Notes under the pieces: model-generated
What the model was told of the DNA's origin: nothing
Databases searched by the model: none
The model's input: only the letters and a program-made list of their open reading frames with translations
Program-made: the position numbers and the translations under genes
NCBI RefSeq assembly: GCF_963576675.1
Contig: NC_088911.1
Coordinates: 60,473,756 to 60,537,755 of the forward strand
Length of the DNA stretch: 64,000 bases
Source: Euphorbia lathyris
Lineage: Eukaryota; Streptophyta; Magnoliopsida; Malpighiales; Euphorbiaceae
Direction of reading: 5' to 3'
Part shown: positions 34,087-45,922 of the stretch, piece by piece
Numbering within the stretch: the first letter of the stretch is position 1
How the letters are laid out: each line of letters starts with the position of its first letter

Positions 34087-35415
34087 CTAGTCTCCTGGAT
34101 CAAGATATTGAACTTCTCTAGACCCTCCAATTGGGATATTCTTGTAAAATGGCTTGAGTCTGTGGCCATTTACTTTTTGCACTTTCCCATTCTCCAAGCT
34201 CTTAATTTCCACAGCACCTTGAGGGTAAATCTTCATGACCATGAAAGGTCCTATCCATTTGGACTTTAATTTCCTGGAAAACAATCTCAATCGATAATGG
34301 TGTAGTAATACCTTTTGTCCTATTTGAAATTGTTTCTGGACAATTATGTCATCATGAAATTTCTTGGTCTTTAGCTTATTGATTCTCGAGCTTTCGCAAG
34401 CTTCATTTTTCAACTCTTCAAGCTCATGTACTTGTGGCTTCCTAACACTTTCAATTTCGATGCTCTTTTCAACAACCACCTGTAATTCATCTTTCCTACA
34501 AAACTCAGAATCATGTCGTGTTATGGGTTCAATAATATCTATGCCACAAACAGAAGACACTTCATTAGGAATTTTTATGGCCTTATAAACATCAAATTGA
34601 ACAATTTTACCATCAAACTCCATAGTCATTGTTCCTTTGTGGACATCGATTTTTGTCCGGGCAGTTGTTAGGAATGGTCTACCTAACAGGATTTTCGATG
34701 AATCCGAAGAGCGATCTTCATCTTCCATGTCTACGACATAGAAATCAGCTGGAAAAATTAAACCATTAACCTGCACAAGAACATCTTCCAATAAACCTTC
34801 GGGATAAACTATAGACCGGTTAGCGAGTTGGATTACTACTCCTGTTTCCTCTAAAGGACCAGCATTTAAAGATGAATAAATTGATTTAGGCATGACATTA
34901 ATTGACGCTCCTAGATCACACATTGCTCTTTTAATACTAGTATTTCCGATTTGGCAGGAAATAGCAAACATACCTCTGTCCTTGCACTTTTGGGGCATTT
35001 TTCCTTGTAGGACAGCAGACACATTCTCACCCATTGTTATCTTTTCATACCCAATTTTTTTAATCTTGTTAGCACACAATTCTTTGAGGAATTTAGCATA
35101 TCGAGGGATTTGTCTAATAACATCAAGCAATGGAATATTTACCTCAACCTTGCGAAACGTCTCAAAGATGTCTTTCTCCTCCTTTTCTTTCTTTGATTTG
35201 GCCAAACGACTAGGGAAAGGTGGTCTAATTACCAAAGGTGTGTCTTGATTTGTGGCTTTTTCTCCAGATGACTTACCAGCTGAACCTTCTGTCTCATTTT
35301 CATATACTTGATCTTTGCTTGCAGATTTCTCTGACACAGGCTGTTCTGATTCGAAAATAGACTTAGTCTTGGGCAAGACTAATTCTTTTCCACTGCGAAG
35401 CGAAATTGCACTCAC
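34087..35415 (-). CDS. G2 protease joined in frame to integrase C-terminus (442 aa)
   Basis: Uninterrupted frame. It starts SAISLRSGK, followed by the pre-protease helix (RYAKFLKELC, about 105-114) and protease CDLGASINVMP (Asp167) with ILLGRPFLTTARTKIDV. After a linker it continues near residue 327 with HELEELKNEACESSRI, FQIGQKVLLHHYRLRLF and KSKWIGPF (about 385-391), ending VNGHRLKPFY, which is the C-terminal part of gypsy integrase. RT, RNase H, zinc finger and DDE core are absent. The frame is continuous with gag upstream across a TAG at 35419. A GPY/F-type region alone might bind DNA or chromatin; that is inference. Confidence 0.85.
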   Translation of the reverse strand: MSAISLRSGKELVLPKTKSIFESEQPVSEKSASKDQVYENETEGSAGKSSGEKATNQDTPLVIRPPFPSRLAKSKKEKEEKDIFETFRKVEVNIPLLDVIRQIPRYAKFLKELCANKIKKIGYEKITMGENVSAVLQGKMPQKCKDRGMFAISCQIGNTSIKRAMCDLGASINVMPKSIYSSLNAGPLEETGVVIQLANRSIVYPEGLLEDVLVQVNGLIFPADFYVVDMEDEDRSSDSSKILLGRPFLTTARTKIDVHKGTMTMEFDGKIVQFDVYKAIKIPNEVSSVCGIDIIEPITRHDSEFCRKDELQVVVEKSIEIESVRKPQVHELEELKNEACESSRINKLKTKKFHDDIIVQKQFQIGQKVLLHHYRLRLFSRKLKSKWIGPFMVMKIYPQGAVEIKSLENGKVQKVNGHRLKPFYKNIPIGGSREVQYLDPGD

Positions 35416-35418
35416 ATT

Positions 35419-36762
35419 CTATCTCAGATCAGTTTGTGAAGGTAACTTCCCCTGGGACTGTATTGCACTCAGAGTGGTAGCTATCTGACTCATTTTCTTC
35501 TCTAAATTTTGTAAGGTGGCTTGAAAATTGGCATTGACCTTGCCTTGTTCTTCCTGAAATTTCAGCAGATTAGACATTACAAACTGATCATTAGAATTTG
35601 ACAACATACCTGAATTTGGATCTGTTTGAACATGTCTATATTGTTGAGGTCTTTGCTGATATTGTTGGGTTGCATTCGGTTGAAGCACATTATTTTGCTG
35701 CTTGTAGCTGAGGTATGGATCATATTTCTGTAGGGGCTGCCCTTAATATCCAAAGACGACATTGATCTGCTCCAGTGTACCTTCGTGCACTGTGGGACAT
35801 TCATCCGAGGCATGTCCGATAACTAAGCATATCCCGCATGTTTTCACTTGAGCTACCTTCCCTACAACCAAATTTTGTACAAGAGATGTCAAAGTATTTA
35901 ATTTTTCTTCAATGGAAGAAGTACCTACCTTATACGCTTTTCGTGGAGCATCTTGTTGTTTGCCAAATTGTTGGGAAGTTGCTGCCATGCTTTGGATCAA
36001 TTCTTTAGCAGCAGATGGTGTTTTATCAATGAGGCTTCCCCCACTTGCAGCATCTACCATTTTTCTTTCCACTCCTAACATTCCCTCATAAAAATATTGA
36101 ATAAGAGAATGTTCAGTTATACCATGTTGGGGACAGCTTGCACATAACCTTTTGAACCTCTCCCAATAGTCATGGAGTGTCTCAATATCTTTTTGCCTTA
36201 TCCCACTAATCTCCCTTCGAATCATTGCTGCTCGAGAAGCTGGAAAATACTTTTCTAAGAATGCTTGTGCCATACCCATCCATGTTGTGATGGATCCAGA
36301 TGGCAGGTTGAGAAACCAGTCTTTAGCCGCATCCTGCAAAGAAAAGGGAAAAGCTCTTAATTTCACTTGTTCCTCGGTTATTCCTTGTGGACTCATACTT
36401 GAGCAGACCGTGTGAAATTCTTTGAGATGATTATGTGGATTTTCACTTTCCACTCCATGAAACTTAGGCAAATAATGAATCAGTCCCGATTTAAGTTCAA
36501 AAGCCGCATTTAGGACTGGGTATGTGACGCATAAGGGCTGTTGATCAGCCTAAGGTGCATGAAGTTGTCTTAAAGTTCTGGCTGCCATCGTCTCCTCTTC
36601 AGATTGTTCACTTTCTTCACTGAAAATTTCTTCTTCTTCACTAGAACTTGAAGTTTCAACACCTTGAAGTTTCTGCAGCTTTGCTTCTTTTCGGAGTTTC
36701 CTTGCTGTTTTTTCTATTTCTGATTCAAAAAGAAGTTGTTCCAAATTTTCAGACCTGGTCAT
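35419..36762 (-). pseudogene. G2 gag, one frame with three nonsense codons
   Basis: It starts MTRSENLEQLLFESEIEKT with an acidic Ser/Glu segment. The capsid core follows: LPKFHGVESENPHNHLKEF, LRAFPFSLQDAAKDWFLNL, ITTWMGMAQAFLEKYFP and RFKRLCASCPQHGI. The CCHC knuckle is CGICLVIGHASDEC. Stops are TAG (about 36550), TAA (35743-35745) and TAG (35419-35421); no frameshift is seen, and the frame runs on into protease. Context suggests the three stops replaced Gln codons. Confidence 0.85.
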
Positions 36763-38214
36763 AAATTGCTTTAAATCAAGTTAGAATATTCCCCGGCAAC
36801 GGCGCCAAAATTTGATGGGTGTCGAATCCACCAAAAATAATTAATACTTTACTTGACCGAAATATGGATTTGTAACAAGGGTAAGCAAAGGTCGAACCCA
36901 AGAGAATATTACTGAATCAAAACAATAATGACTTGATAAATAAACAAAGTAAATAAACAGGAGGTTTTGATTTGTGAGATTTAACCAATTGAGAATTTCA
37001 AATAAAATAAAATTAGCAAGAGTAAATATGATTTGTAAACAACGTTTTGGAGAAATCCGGTCAAGGGGGTTCGCAGGTAGGTAATTCACTCAGTATCGAT
37101 CACAGACAGATAAAATAGACTCTTATACACATACCGGATCGGTTTGGAGTATTCTTCCTTAATATTAAACTGGTCAAGCACGCGCGTATAACCAGTTCCT
37201 AATCAATAAATAATCCTGCCTTAGCGGTCAAGATTTAATCTATTGACAGCCTGATGAATTAGAAAAACCCGACCTTAGCCAACCGACACTCAGCCTAGAT
37301 GATTCAGAAACTAAATTACTTGTTCATTCGACTCAAATAAACCTAATTAATTTTGTATTAATGTCACATGAAAGACAATCTCAGGTTGTCAAATCTGAAT
37401 CTATTCTTTCAAATACAAAACTAACTCAATTTATATTATCGATTGCTACTATGATTGGTTCATTTAGGTAAAACTCTAACTTTACCAATTTAGTCGTATG
37501 ACAATCCAATTCAAAGAATGATCTGCAGTTATCATTCGAAGATTGAATAATCAATCGAGAATAAATCCCTAAATGCAATGAACAAATAAACGGTAGATTA
37601 ATAAGAATAATTAAAGCACAACAATCTCACGATAATGAAGAAAAAACCTCCTTTGGATTAACCCTTAACCGAATATAGAAGTTTAGCTACGAATAGCCAT
37701 GGAAGAACACATGTTTCTGTTTCAAAAAGAGAACAAAAATGATACTGAAAAAATAAAGCCTAAAAAGAACCTATTCTAAGAACGTGAATGAGGCTTTTTG
37801 TAGAGAAAAGCCTCTCCTAAAAATTAGCTAACAAAATAATCTTTTTCCTAATCACAAATCTTTTCTAATCTGTCATATCTCCTAATTTCGTGTATGCTTA
37901 GTCATCCAACTGTCCAGGTTCATTCTTGATAGAATAAAGGAGAGTCCTGGTCAATTCTGGACATCAGCAGATTCAGAGGTCCTTAGTCTTGGGCAAGACT
38001 AACTCCATTCTCGTTTCAGCTCCTTTTATTCAGCTCCAAATTCCTTTCTGGTCCAAAGTTTCTTCAATTAAGTCCAATTCTGCTCCTTTTAATCATTTGA
38101 GTCCTGTGGAGGCAAATCAAACCAAAACAAGCAATAATACCCAAAACAACACCAAATTAATTAAATAACCTAGCATTAAAGTGGACATTTGAACGTTGAA
38201 TTAGACACTTATCA
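36763..38214 (-). repeat. G2 5' LTR and primer-binding site
   Basis: LTR 36813-38214 (1402 bp), TGATAA to CCATCA on the minus strand. The primer site TGGCGCCGTTGCCGGGGA is at 36807-36790 on the minus strand, matching tRNA-Asp. The gag ATG follows within 30 bp (36762), an unusually short leader. Confidence 0.9.
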
Positions 38215-38967
38215 ACATCTCAAAGGCTTCATCCTTGCTACTCAGCAGGATAACCCAAGTATACCGAGAAAAATCATCTGCAATGACCAAGGAAAATCTC
38301 TTACCACCCAAGCTCAGCGGCTGGACTGGTCTGAAAAGATCCAAGTGTAGTAACTCTAATGGGCGCTTGGTTGAGACTACATTTTTACTTTGAAAAGACT
38401 TTTTGGTTTGTTTACCTTGCTGACAAGCATTGCATAATTGATCCTTCTCACATCTGAGTTTGGGCAAACCCTCAACTAATTGCTTTCTTGCTAGTTTGGC
38501 TAGGAGGTCCATGCTTACATGACCAAGTCTCTTATGCCATAGCCAGGAATTATCTTCCTTTGACACTAAACATATATTCTTTGAAAACTTATTTTCTAAG
38601 TTTAGCATGAAAAAAATTTCAACACGAGGGGCAGTTAAAATCAAGTCATTTGTTTTTCCCTCGAGTATCCTACACTCAATGGCATTAAATACAACCTTTC
38701 TACCACTGTCGAACAGCTGAGCTACGATCAATAGGTTATATTTAAGACCTCTGACTAGGGAGACTGACTCAATAGTAGGATTACCACTAAGGGTACCTGA
38801 CCCTACTATCTTACCCTTTTTGTTGTCTCCAAAACTTACATTTCCTCCTCATTTATGCACAAGTGTGATGAACTGAGTTTCATCACCAGTCATATGCCTC
38901 GAGCATACGCTGTCAATGTACCATAGATTTGACTTCTCCGTGCACCTCAGGCTCACCTGCAATGTAA
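38215..38967 (-). pseudogene. pol: S3 Pol, protease to start of integrase
   Basis: Protease region [15 protein letters not shown] (Ala to Val compared with S1/S2), a stop shortly after, then GAG-pre-integrase [21 protein letters not shown], the CX2C pair (CNACQQGKQTKK) and the integrase start LELLHLDLF, where Gly of DLFGP is Arg. G2 cuts it after KDEAFEML. The first pol codon (TTG, 38962-38960) again lies 5 nt after the gag stop. Confidence 0.83.
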
Positions 38968-40701
38968 CTAGTTATCTTTAGGTACCCAATTCTTTTTAGG
39001 TCCTCGTTTGTTAGAGTCAGCAGGTGAAGCATCATATTTCATCTTGTGACGACATATATTTATAGTGTGGCCATCTTTTCCACAAAAGTCACAAAAAACT
39101 ACCCTTTGAGGGTGTTTCCATTTTTGGTCGGCACGATTGTGCTGAGCATGCCAGCATACCTTTGTGGTATGTCCTTTCTTTCCGCAGAAGTCACATTGGA
39201 CATTCTGTTGAGTATTCCACCTTCGCTGACTAGTACCTGAGTACTCAGCTTTTGGATGGAACCTCTTCTTAGCCGATGTGTTCAACTGATTCTGTATTGA
39301 TGTGATGTCCTTCCTCAGTTTCTTGGAATCTGATTGGACTTCAGAGACAAACCTATGCATGATTTTTAGATTCTCATCTTGCCTAGTGTTGTCCTGAAGG
39401 AGATGTCGAATGTCACTGAGTTTAACCTCCTCGATCTCATCACATCGCATGCTGAGTGCTCTTATTTTATTATTACACTTTTTATCAGTGTATAGAGATC
39501 ACTCAGGGCATTAATCATTTCATTTCTAAGCAAGGGTAGAGACATTACCTCAGTTGTATGTTCCTCATGATCAGATTCTTCAGAGAGGTCAACTTGCTCA
39601 AAGAGACAGTGGTCAGCAGCTTCGTTAGCCATGAAATAGATATTTTCTGACTCGATGGCATCAGCTTCTGACGAGGTTGACTCATCACTATCACTCCATG
39701 TGGCCACCATTGCCTTTCTGCTTCCCTTCTTGTCTTTCTTTAAGGTGGGACAACTTGATTTGATGTGCCCAGCTTGATGGCATTCAAAGCAGGTGACGGG
39801 CTTTGAGCTGTCCTTCTTGTATCTACTGTCGCTAGACTCAGCTTTGTGTTTATCACTTCTTTTGAATGGTCTTTTGCTGTATTTGTCATTTTCTTAAACA
39901 GCTTCTTCATCTTCCTTGCGAACATGGCCATCTCCTCATCATCTGATGAGTCAGCTTCTGTTGAGTCAGCTTTCATGACAAGAGATGTTTGCTTATTGTC
40001 CTCAGTTTTTTCTTTGGCCTCAAAATTCTTCATGGAGATCTCGTGGGTCAGCAGAGATCCAATGAGCTCATCATATTTGTACGTGGTCAGGTCCTGAGCT
40101 TCTTCCACAACTGTCTTCTTAGCTTGCCAGCTCTTGGGGAGACTTCTCAAGATTTTCTTCACCTGTTCTTCTTCTGTGAAGTTCTTGCCGAGTCTCTTAA
40201 GCTCATTTATGATGTTAGTGAATCTTGCATTCATCTCTGAGATGTCTTCATTATCATTCATCTCGAACAGCTCGTATAGCCGCATATGCTGATTCACTTT
40301 AGACTCCTTGACCTTGCTAGTTCCTTCATATGTCACCTCTAGCTTCTTTCAGATTTCTTGTCACAACCTGAAATCTTATTGTACTATGCAGCATCTAACG
40401 CACAGTGAAGCATATTTATAGCCGAAGCATTATTTTGTAATTTTTTAAGGTCATCCTCTGACCACTTAGACTCACTCTTGATAGTCTTTACACCGTCAAT
40501 AATTTCGTAGGGAACAAACGGGCCTTGGACTATAGCTAGCCAAACACTCATATTTACTGCCTGAATAAAGTTTTTCATCATGTTCTTCCAAAATGTATAA
40601 TTGGATCCAAAGAACAAAGGAGGCCGACTAATAGATAATCCCTCAGGGAATATCTGTGTTGTTTGATTTCCTGGAAGGAAACGAGTGTTGTTCTCAGCCA
40701 T
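38968..40701 (-). pseudogene. gag: S3 Gag, broken
   Basis: It starts MAENNTRFLPGNQTTQIFPE at 40701 and shares the copia Gag core and three knuckles with S1 (for example CDFCGKKGHTTKVC and CDFCGKDGHTINIC). A TAG near 40384 and a short deletion near 40350 (GTCAGCA of S4 missing) interrupt the first third; further shifts lie near 39885 and 39730-39710 and near 39455. It is closer to the S4 fragment than to S1/S2 (both have YEIIDGVKT). Confidence 0.85.
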
Positions 40702-40814
40702 TTACAGGGATCAGCTCAAGATAGTTTTATCTTGAATAGTGAGCTACTGAGCTCTGATACCACTTCTTGGTCCCATGTAACGTAGTAGGATTAGTTCCAG
40801 GGGGGGTTAGGAAC
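40702..40814 (-). repeat. S3 leader, primer site and the last 50 bp of its 5' LTR
   Basis: The primer site TGGTATCAGAGC is on the minus strand (40762-40751), perfect to the plant initiator-Met consensus. The LTR end at 40765 reads ACCAAGA instead of ACCAACA. The LTR is cut at 40814 by G4; TSD GGAAC is 40810-40814. Confidence 0.85.
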
Positions 40815-42088
40815 TGTTAGGCATGAAATTGACTAAGTTTAACATAGTGTTTATAAGGGAATTTGGGTGTTTTATTATGTCATTTGGTAAGAAATAAGGG
40901 CTAATTACTGTCCTTGTGCAGATAAGCAAAGAGAAATGCTAAACTTGCTGGAAACAACTTGTTTTGCTAAAGCCAAGAGGAGTGGAGCCTTACTTGTATC
41001 CAGCGGTCAAACGCCGGATTATCCAATGATGGACAGCAACAGATCATGGTGGCAGTGGCAGAGAAAGCGGCAGAGCGGCAGGTGAAAGTGTGTGGCGATG
41101 GGATTGCCTAAAGAAGCAAGATGACTTGAAGTATCACCCCCTTGAGTGTTCAAGGGTTAATCGAAGTTTAATCATTTTAGTTTATTTTAATCGTAGTTGG
41201 TAGTTGACTTATTTTGTAGAAAGGGTACGAAAGTTGTACCGATTTTGGCCTCTGTCTTTCCCTTTAAGTAGGTGAAGCAGAGAAAAGTTTAGGAGTTCGG
41301 ATTTTTAGTATTTTTCTTTAGTAAAATAGAATAGAAGAAAGAAGAGAGCTCACATGGAGTCTCAAGCTGTATCAAGAACCATTGACTGCTCACTGCTCGA
41401 TATGAGTGAGTAGTCCATTTTGAACGGGCACGGCCTGGCCGACCCGGTGATGTAAGTGTTACAATGTTTTAATGAATATTTCGTATTTTGCCAATGTTGT
41501 GGTCAATGAGGGTTTAACTTTCATGCTTAAGCATTTATGTATGTGTTAGATGAATGATAGGACACTGCTTTCATCTTCACCGATATCTCTATTGATCTCC
41601 CAACTTCGAAGCTGACAAGTTAGAAGGTTGTGTTAAGGGTTTTCTCATATAGAAATGCAGTTTTGTTCTTAATGCTAGAAAGAACGTATCTTTAGGACGC
41701 TAAAGGTGTTAGTAAATCTTAGGAGTTTGAGAACACACGAAAGTTGACTTAAACTCACTTCAAACTAAAACTTTGGCTTCATTGGCATTGTCTTGTACTC
41801 ATGGAATGTTGTAAGACGTAGCACACCGTGTTCTGCTATGTCGAGCCTGTTCTATTCTCTAAAATCTTTGCAAAAGTTATTTCATTTTCTTGTTTCATCA
41901 GTCTGCCTGAATTGTTAAGTAACCAACATCAAACAATCAATGATAAAAGAAGACACTGTTGTGACACACACTGTTTAGCAACGATTTCTAATATTGATTT
42001 GAATCACAATCCCTGTGGAGACGATACTCACTTATCACTTTATTACTTGTATCTAGTGCACTTGCTAGAGTCTAATCTAAGGACAACA
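40815..42088 (+). repeat. G4 5' LTR
   Basis: 1274 bp, the same length as the 3' copy. The ORF over 41828-42133 recurs in part in the 3' LTR and has no recognisable product. Confidence 0.95.
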
Positions 42089-42210
42089 AGTTTTTGGCGC
42101 CGTTGCTGGGGATTGAGAGCAACAAATTTATAGCTGAAATTTCTGTAAGACAGGGTGTTTTTAATCTGTGTGTTAAGGCGTGCAGGAACAAAGAAGTTAA
42201 TTACCCGTTT
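42089..42210 (+). promoter_or_regulatory. G4 leader with Asp-tRNA primer-binding site
   Basis: TGGCGCCGTTGCTGGGGA at 42095-42112 differs from the G3 site at one base. The reading frame is open through the primer site, but the first sensible ATG is 42211, matching the start of G1 gag. Confidence 0.9.
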
Positions 42211-44254
42211 ATGCGTAGAGCTGCACCTCCTGTTTTTCCTATCGATCTCGAATTAGAGAGAACGTGTAGACGAAACAGAGCGGGAGCTCGACGTGCTAGA
42301 CAGAGAGAAAGGCAAAGAGAAAGAAGAATGGCTGGAAGGGAAGGCCCAGAACAGCCAGTTCCACCAAACCAAGAAGAAGAAGGAGAAAACAATAATCCTC
42401 CTGTTATGAGAATCAGAGACTACTCTAGACCAACTACCGAGGGACACTCATCGTGTATCGTGTTGCCCAACGAGGGGAACAACATGTTCGAAGTAAAAGG
42501 GTCCATGATACAGATGATCCAAGCCTCAGTGCAATTTAATGGGTTTCAATCTGAAGATCCAAATGGGCATCTTCAAGAATCCATCACATTGTGCAACACA
42601 TTCAGGTCGAACAGGGGTGTCTCTAACGACGTGATCAGATTGAAGCTGTTTCCTTTTCCCCTGAGGGATAAAGCGAAAACCTGGCTGCGAAATTTGCAGC
42701 CGGGAACGATCACGAGTTGGGAAGAGATGGCAAGAGCTTTTCTGATGAAGTATTTTCCACCTCGACAAGCCATCAAGCTACGAAATGAAGTGTCACGCTT
42801 CATACAGGACGAAGATGAGTCGCTGGCTGAAGCATGAGAAAGGTACAAAGAGCTGCTCAGAAGGGTGCCAAATCATGGTATCCCTATGTGGATGCAAATG
42901 CAGAATTTTTACAATGGCGCGACCAACATTTACAAAATCCAAATTGAATCTATCGTGAATGGTAACCCCGAAGATCTAGAGCCACAAGCTTTATATGACC
43001 TAATAGAGAAAGTGGTCAGCACGAGTTACAACTGGCACTCGTCCAGAAGTGAAGGGAAAAGGACAGGAAACGAGGATGTCGTGTCAAAATTGACAAGCCA
43101 AGTAGAACATCTTACTCGACAGCTGGGAAAGATAAATGTCTCGTCTATTCACAATGAACCACCATTCAATGAACCGCCATTCAATGACAGTTGTGGTTTT
43201 TACGGAGGAGCTCATTTCAATATCAACTGTCCCGGAGTTAAGCAAGGAAAAGGCACATGGGCTGAATGCGACTACGCAGGGTACAATCAGAGGAACCAGC
43301 CTAACCGTTATTCTAACACGTACAACTCTGAAACCAGGAACCATCCAAATTTTGGATGGACAGGCCAACCAGACTAGCTGGGACCACCACAGTATCCAGA
43401 TCAGCCTAGGTATCAACAACAGCAATGAGGACATTACCAAAGACAACCTCAGCAGCACTATAAGCAACATGTGCCACAAAAGGAAGATGTCAAACCAGAT
43501 ATGAAAACAATGATGATGCAGTTCATGAAACAGACGCAGGCATTAATCAAGAGTCTAGAAACACAAGTTCACCAGATAGCTGCGTCCACATCAAAAGGAA
43601 AGGGGATAATGCCGAGCAATACAGAGCCAAACCCTAAAGGCGACGTCATGGCAATCACCCTAAGGTCTGGTAAGGAAACTCAACATATGGTTTTATCTGA
43701 TAAGAACGCTGAGTGTGTAGGAACGTCCAAAGAAGCTGAAGGAGAATAGGAATAGGCTGTTCCTAGAAATGAAGAAACAAGGAAGGCTAACCAAGCAAGT
43801 GAGACAGATCAAGAGGAGGAGGAAAGAACGTATAAACCACCACCACCGTATGTTCCACCTGTGCCATATCCAATGCATCTAATCAACAAGAAGTTGGAAG
43901 AGCAGAATTCGAAGGTGCTGGATACCTTAAGGAAGTTACATATAAACATTCCTTTCGTGGAAGCACTGGCACAGATGCCGACATACGCCAAATTCCTCAA
44001 GGAAATCTTATCAAACAAGAAGAAACTGGAGAACATTTCCATGATACAACTCAACAGATATTGTTCGTCAATACTCCAGAACAAGCAGCAGCTGCCCAAG
44101 AAGCTAAAAGATCCAGGGAGTTTTTCGATACCTTGTTCTATTGGAAAACTGAATATTGAAAATGCACTGTGTGATTTAGGAGCTAGCATAAATCTCATGC
44201 CATATTCTGTATATGCAAAACTTGGACTAGGAGAACCCCAACCTACTCGCATGT
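42211..44254 (+). pseudogene. G4 gag and start of protease, four nonsense codons, cut by G3
   Basis: MRRAAPPVFPIDLELERT start; Arg-rich segment; capsid core (MIQMIQASVQFNGF, LKLFPFPLRDKAKTWLRNL, ITSWEEMARAFLMKYFPP); degenerate knuckle CGFYGGAHFNINC in which the second Cys is Tyr; MAITLRSGKE; YAKFLKEIL; protease CDLGASINLMP. In-frame stops: TGA 42835, TAG 43375, TGA 43426, TAG 43747, with no frameshift. The frame continues across the G3 insertion at 53843. Confidence 0.88.
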
Positions 44255-44450
44255 TGATGCGTCCCCACCTAGGTTAGAGATGGGAACTCACTAAGGGATA
44301 AGTGTACCCCGTCGTTATCAAGTAATAAATTTCTGGTTTAAGTCCAGGTTATCGTCCACAGGATTTATTTCTGCAAGTACCGAGCTACTCGATCTCGGAT
44401 GTTATCTAGGCTTAGGGGGTTTTGAGTTTGTTTGATTAAATTAGTCTACT

Positions 44451-44560
44451 CCTAGGTGGAATTACGCTACTCCTAGCTAAGTTATCCAATTCTAACTAAG
44501 TTATTCTACGCCTAATTAAGTTACTCCACCCCTAATTAAGATAAACTACTCCTAAGTGAT
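44451..44560. repeat. AT-rich tandem repeat of about 20 bp in the G3 LTR
   Basis: Six degenerate units led by CCTAATTAAG-like words start at 44451, 44472, 44491, 44511, 44531 and 44551 (spacing 21, 19, 20, 20, 20). The right LTR has the same set at 52393, 52414, 52433, 52453, 52473 and 52493. Confidence 0.75.
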
Positions 44561-45339
44561 CTTTTACCAATGCAATTAACTGAAGGAACATGAAGGGATA
44601 CGATGATAATGAGAATAGAATGTTTAAACAATTGAATTGAAACCTAAGTCACTTGTGTCCAAGGCGATTAACCCGACCTATCCTCCTAAAGTCCCTAGTT
44701 CGTGATTCCCTTGTAAGGCCGAAACTAGCTCTAAGGCTCAGTAATTTGGGCTTAATCTTCTATAGGGTCGTCAATCCTATAGGCACTGACTAGGTCAGAT
44801 TCAGCTCGCAATATGTGCCAACCTAATTTTGGGATTATCGAATGAGTTAAACCAATCAGACAAAGCGTAAGACAAAGATTAAAACATCAAAACAATTGAA
44901 TAAACAAGAACTATAATATATATCAAAGATGGAAACATTGTCACGAAGTTACAATAAACCTAGAATTCATAGCATGTATCAGAGGCTAGACAGAATGTAA
45001 AAGAAGAAAAATCCCTTTCAGGGAACCTGTCTACCAATGCAGGCGTCTTTCTAGGATTTAAGGATGAAGCTTGAGCAATCCTCAGTGAATGGAGCTTCGG
45101 AGGTGTCTTCAATGGAGGTTTGAAGGATATGGAGGAGGTGGAGAGGATTTCTCAAGGTGAAAAGCTAAGAAAATTACAAAGGAAAAAGATATATAATTTA
45201 CAATGGAAAAATCCTATTTATAGACGCGTCTCGGGCCTCGTTTTGACCTATTTTTGTGTCCTTATTGGTGTAGGAAGATGTGGGGCCGAACGTGGCTTCG
45301 TGGGGGCGGAATTGGTCTTTTTGACCAATTCCCGCAGGG

Positions 45340-45520
45340 CTGCTCGCCGAGTAGGGAAGGCTGCTCGGCGAGCAGGGCTGCTCGCGCCGAGCAGCCCCCT
45401 GCTCGCCGAGCAGGCGCCTGGCGCCCTGCTCGGCGAGCAGGCATAGCCTGCTCGGCGAGCAGGCCTCCAAGGGCCTGCTCGGCGAGCAGAAATGGCCCGT
45501 GGTGTCCTGCTCGCTGAGCG
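45340..45520. repeat. Eight CTGCTCGSCGAGCAG palindromes, left G3 LTR
   Basis: Starts at 45340, 45361, 45378, 45399, 45426, 45448, 45475 and 45507. Most are perfect 15-bp palindrome-like dyads (arms CTGCTCG / CGAGCAG with one central base); the third has a longer centre (17 bp) and the first and last are eroded. The right LTR has seven. Confidence 0.9.
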
Positions 45521-45922
45521 TTTTCGCCCGAAGCGTGCTCGATTCATGCCGAGTGACTTCTATGCCCTTTTTCGTCCGAACTTACACCTGCACACGCATA
45601 AAAACTCCAGAAAACATTAGTCCAAAAGCCAAATTGATCCGGCAATCGCCTATTTTGAGCAAACGCTTCGTTTGGTGCGACTTTTGACGGACCAATTAGC
45701 TTCAAAAGATAACAGAATTCTACTATGCATGCTATTTCGGCCGTATTTGCCTAAATTGATCATAAAACGAGCCTAAACGACGAAAAGTAAATAGAACATT
45801 TCCAATTCCTAACTAACTCACACAAAAGCATTTAAATGCGAGAATTGCTCGCTTATTAACCAAATAACTCTAAAACCCATCCTAAAACCGTACCCAAAGA
45901 TAGGGGTTTTTGACCCCTATCA

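Larger units (their letters stand above)
33120..38214 (-). mobile_element. Compact Athila-related element G2 lacking RT, RNase H and the INT core
   Basis: TSD ACATC is at 33115-33119 and 38215-38219. On the minus strand: 5' LTR 38214-36813, Asp primer site, one long frame (36762-34087) holding gag, protease and the integrase C-terminal region, a short 3' region and a 3' LTR reduced to 687 bp. The LTR ends are TGATAA...CCATCA. The polymerase deletion is internal and keeps the frame, so G2 would have depended on enzymes from relatives. Confidence 0.88.
44255..45922 (-). repeat. G3 3' LTR (left copy)
   Basis: 1668 bp. About 26 substitutions from the right copy plus two length differences: one A near 44620, and one 22-bp dyad unit in the palindrome array. 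ORFs read through the array (45120-45446 and others) are artefacts of its GC-rich repeat. Confidence 0.94.

Noticed and set aside
41828..42133. 101-aa ORF at the G4 5' LTR end
   Set aside because: Crosses the LTR border and primer site; a partly different version occurs in the 3' LTR.
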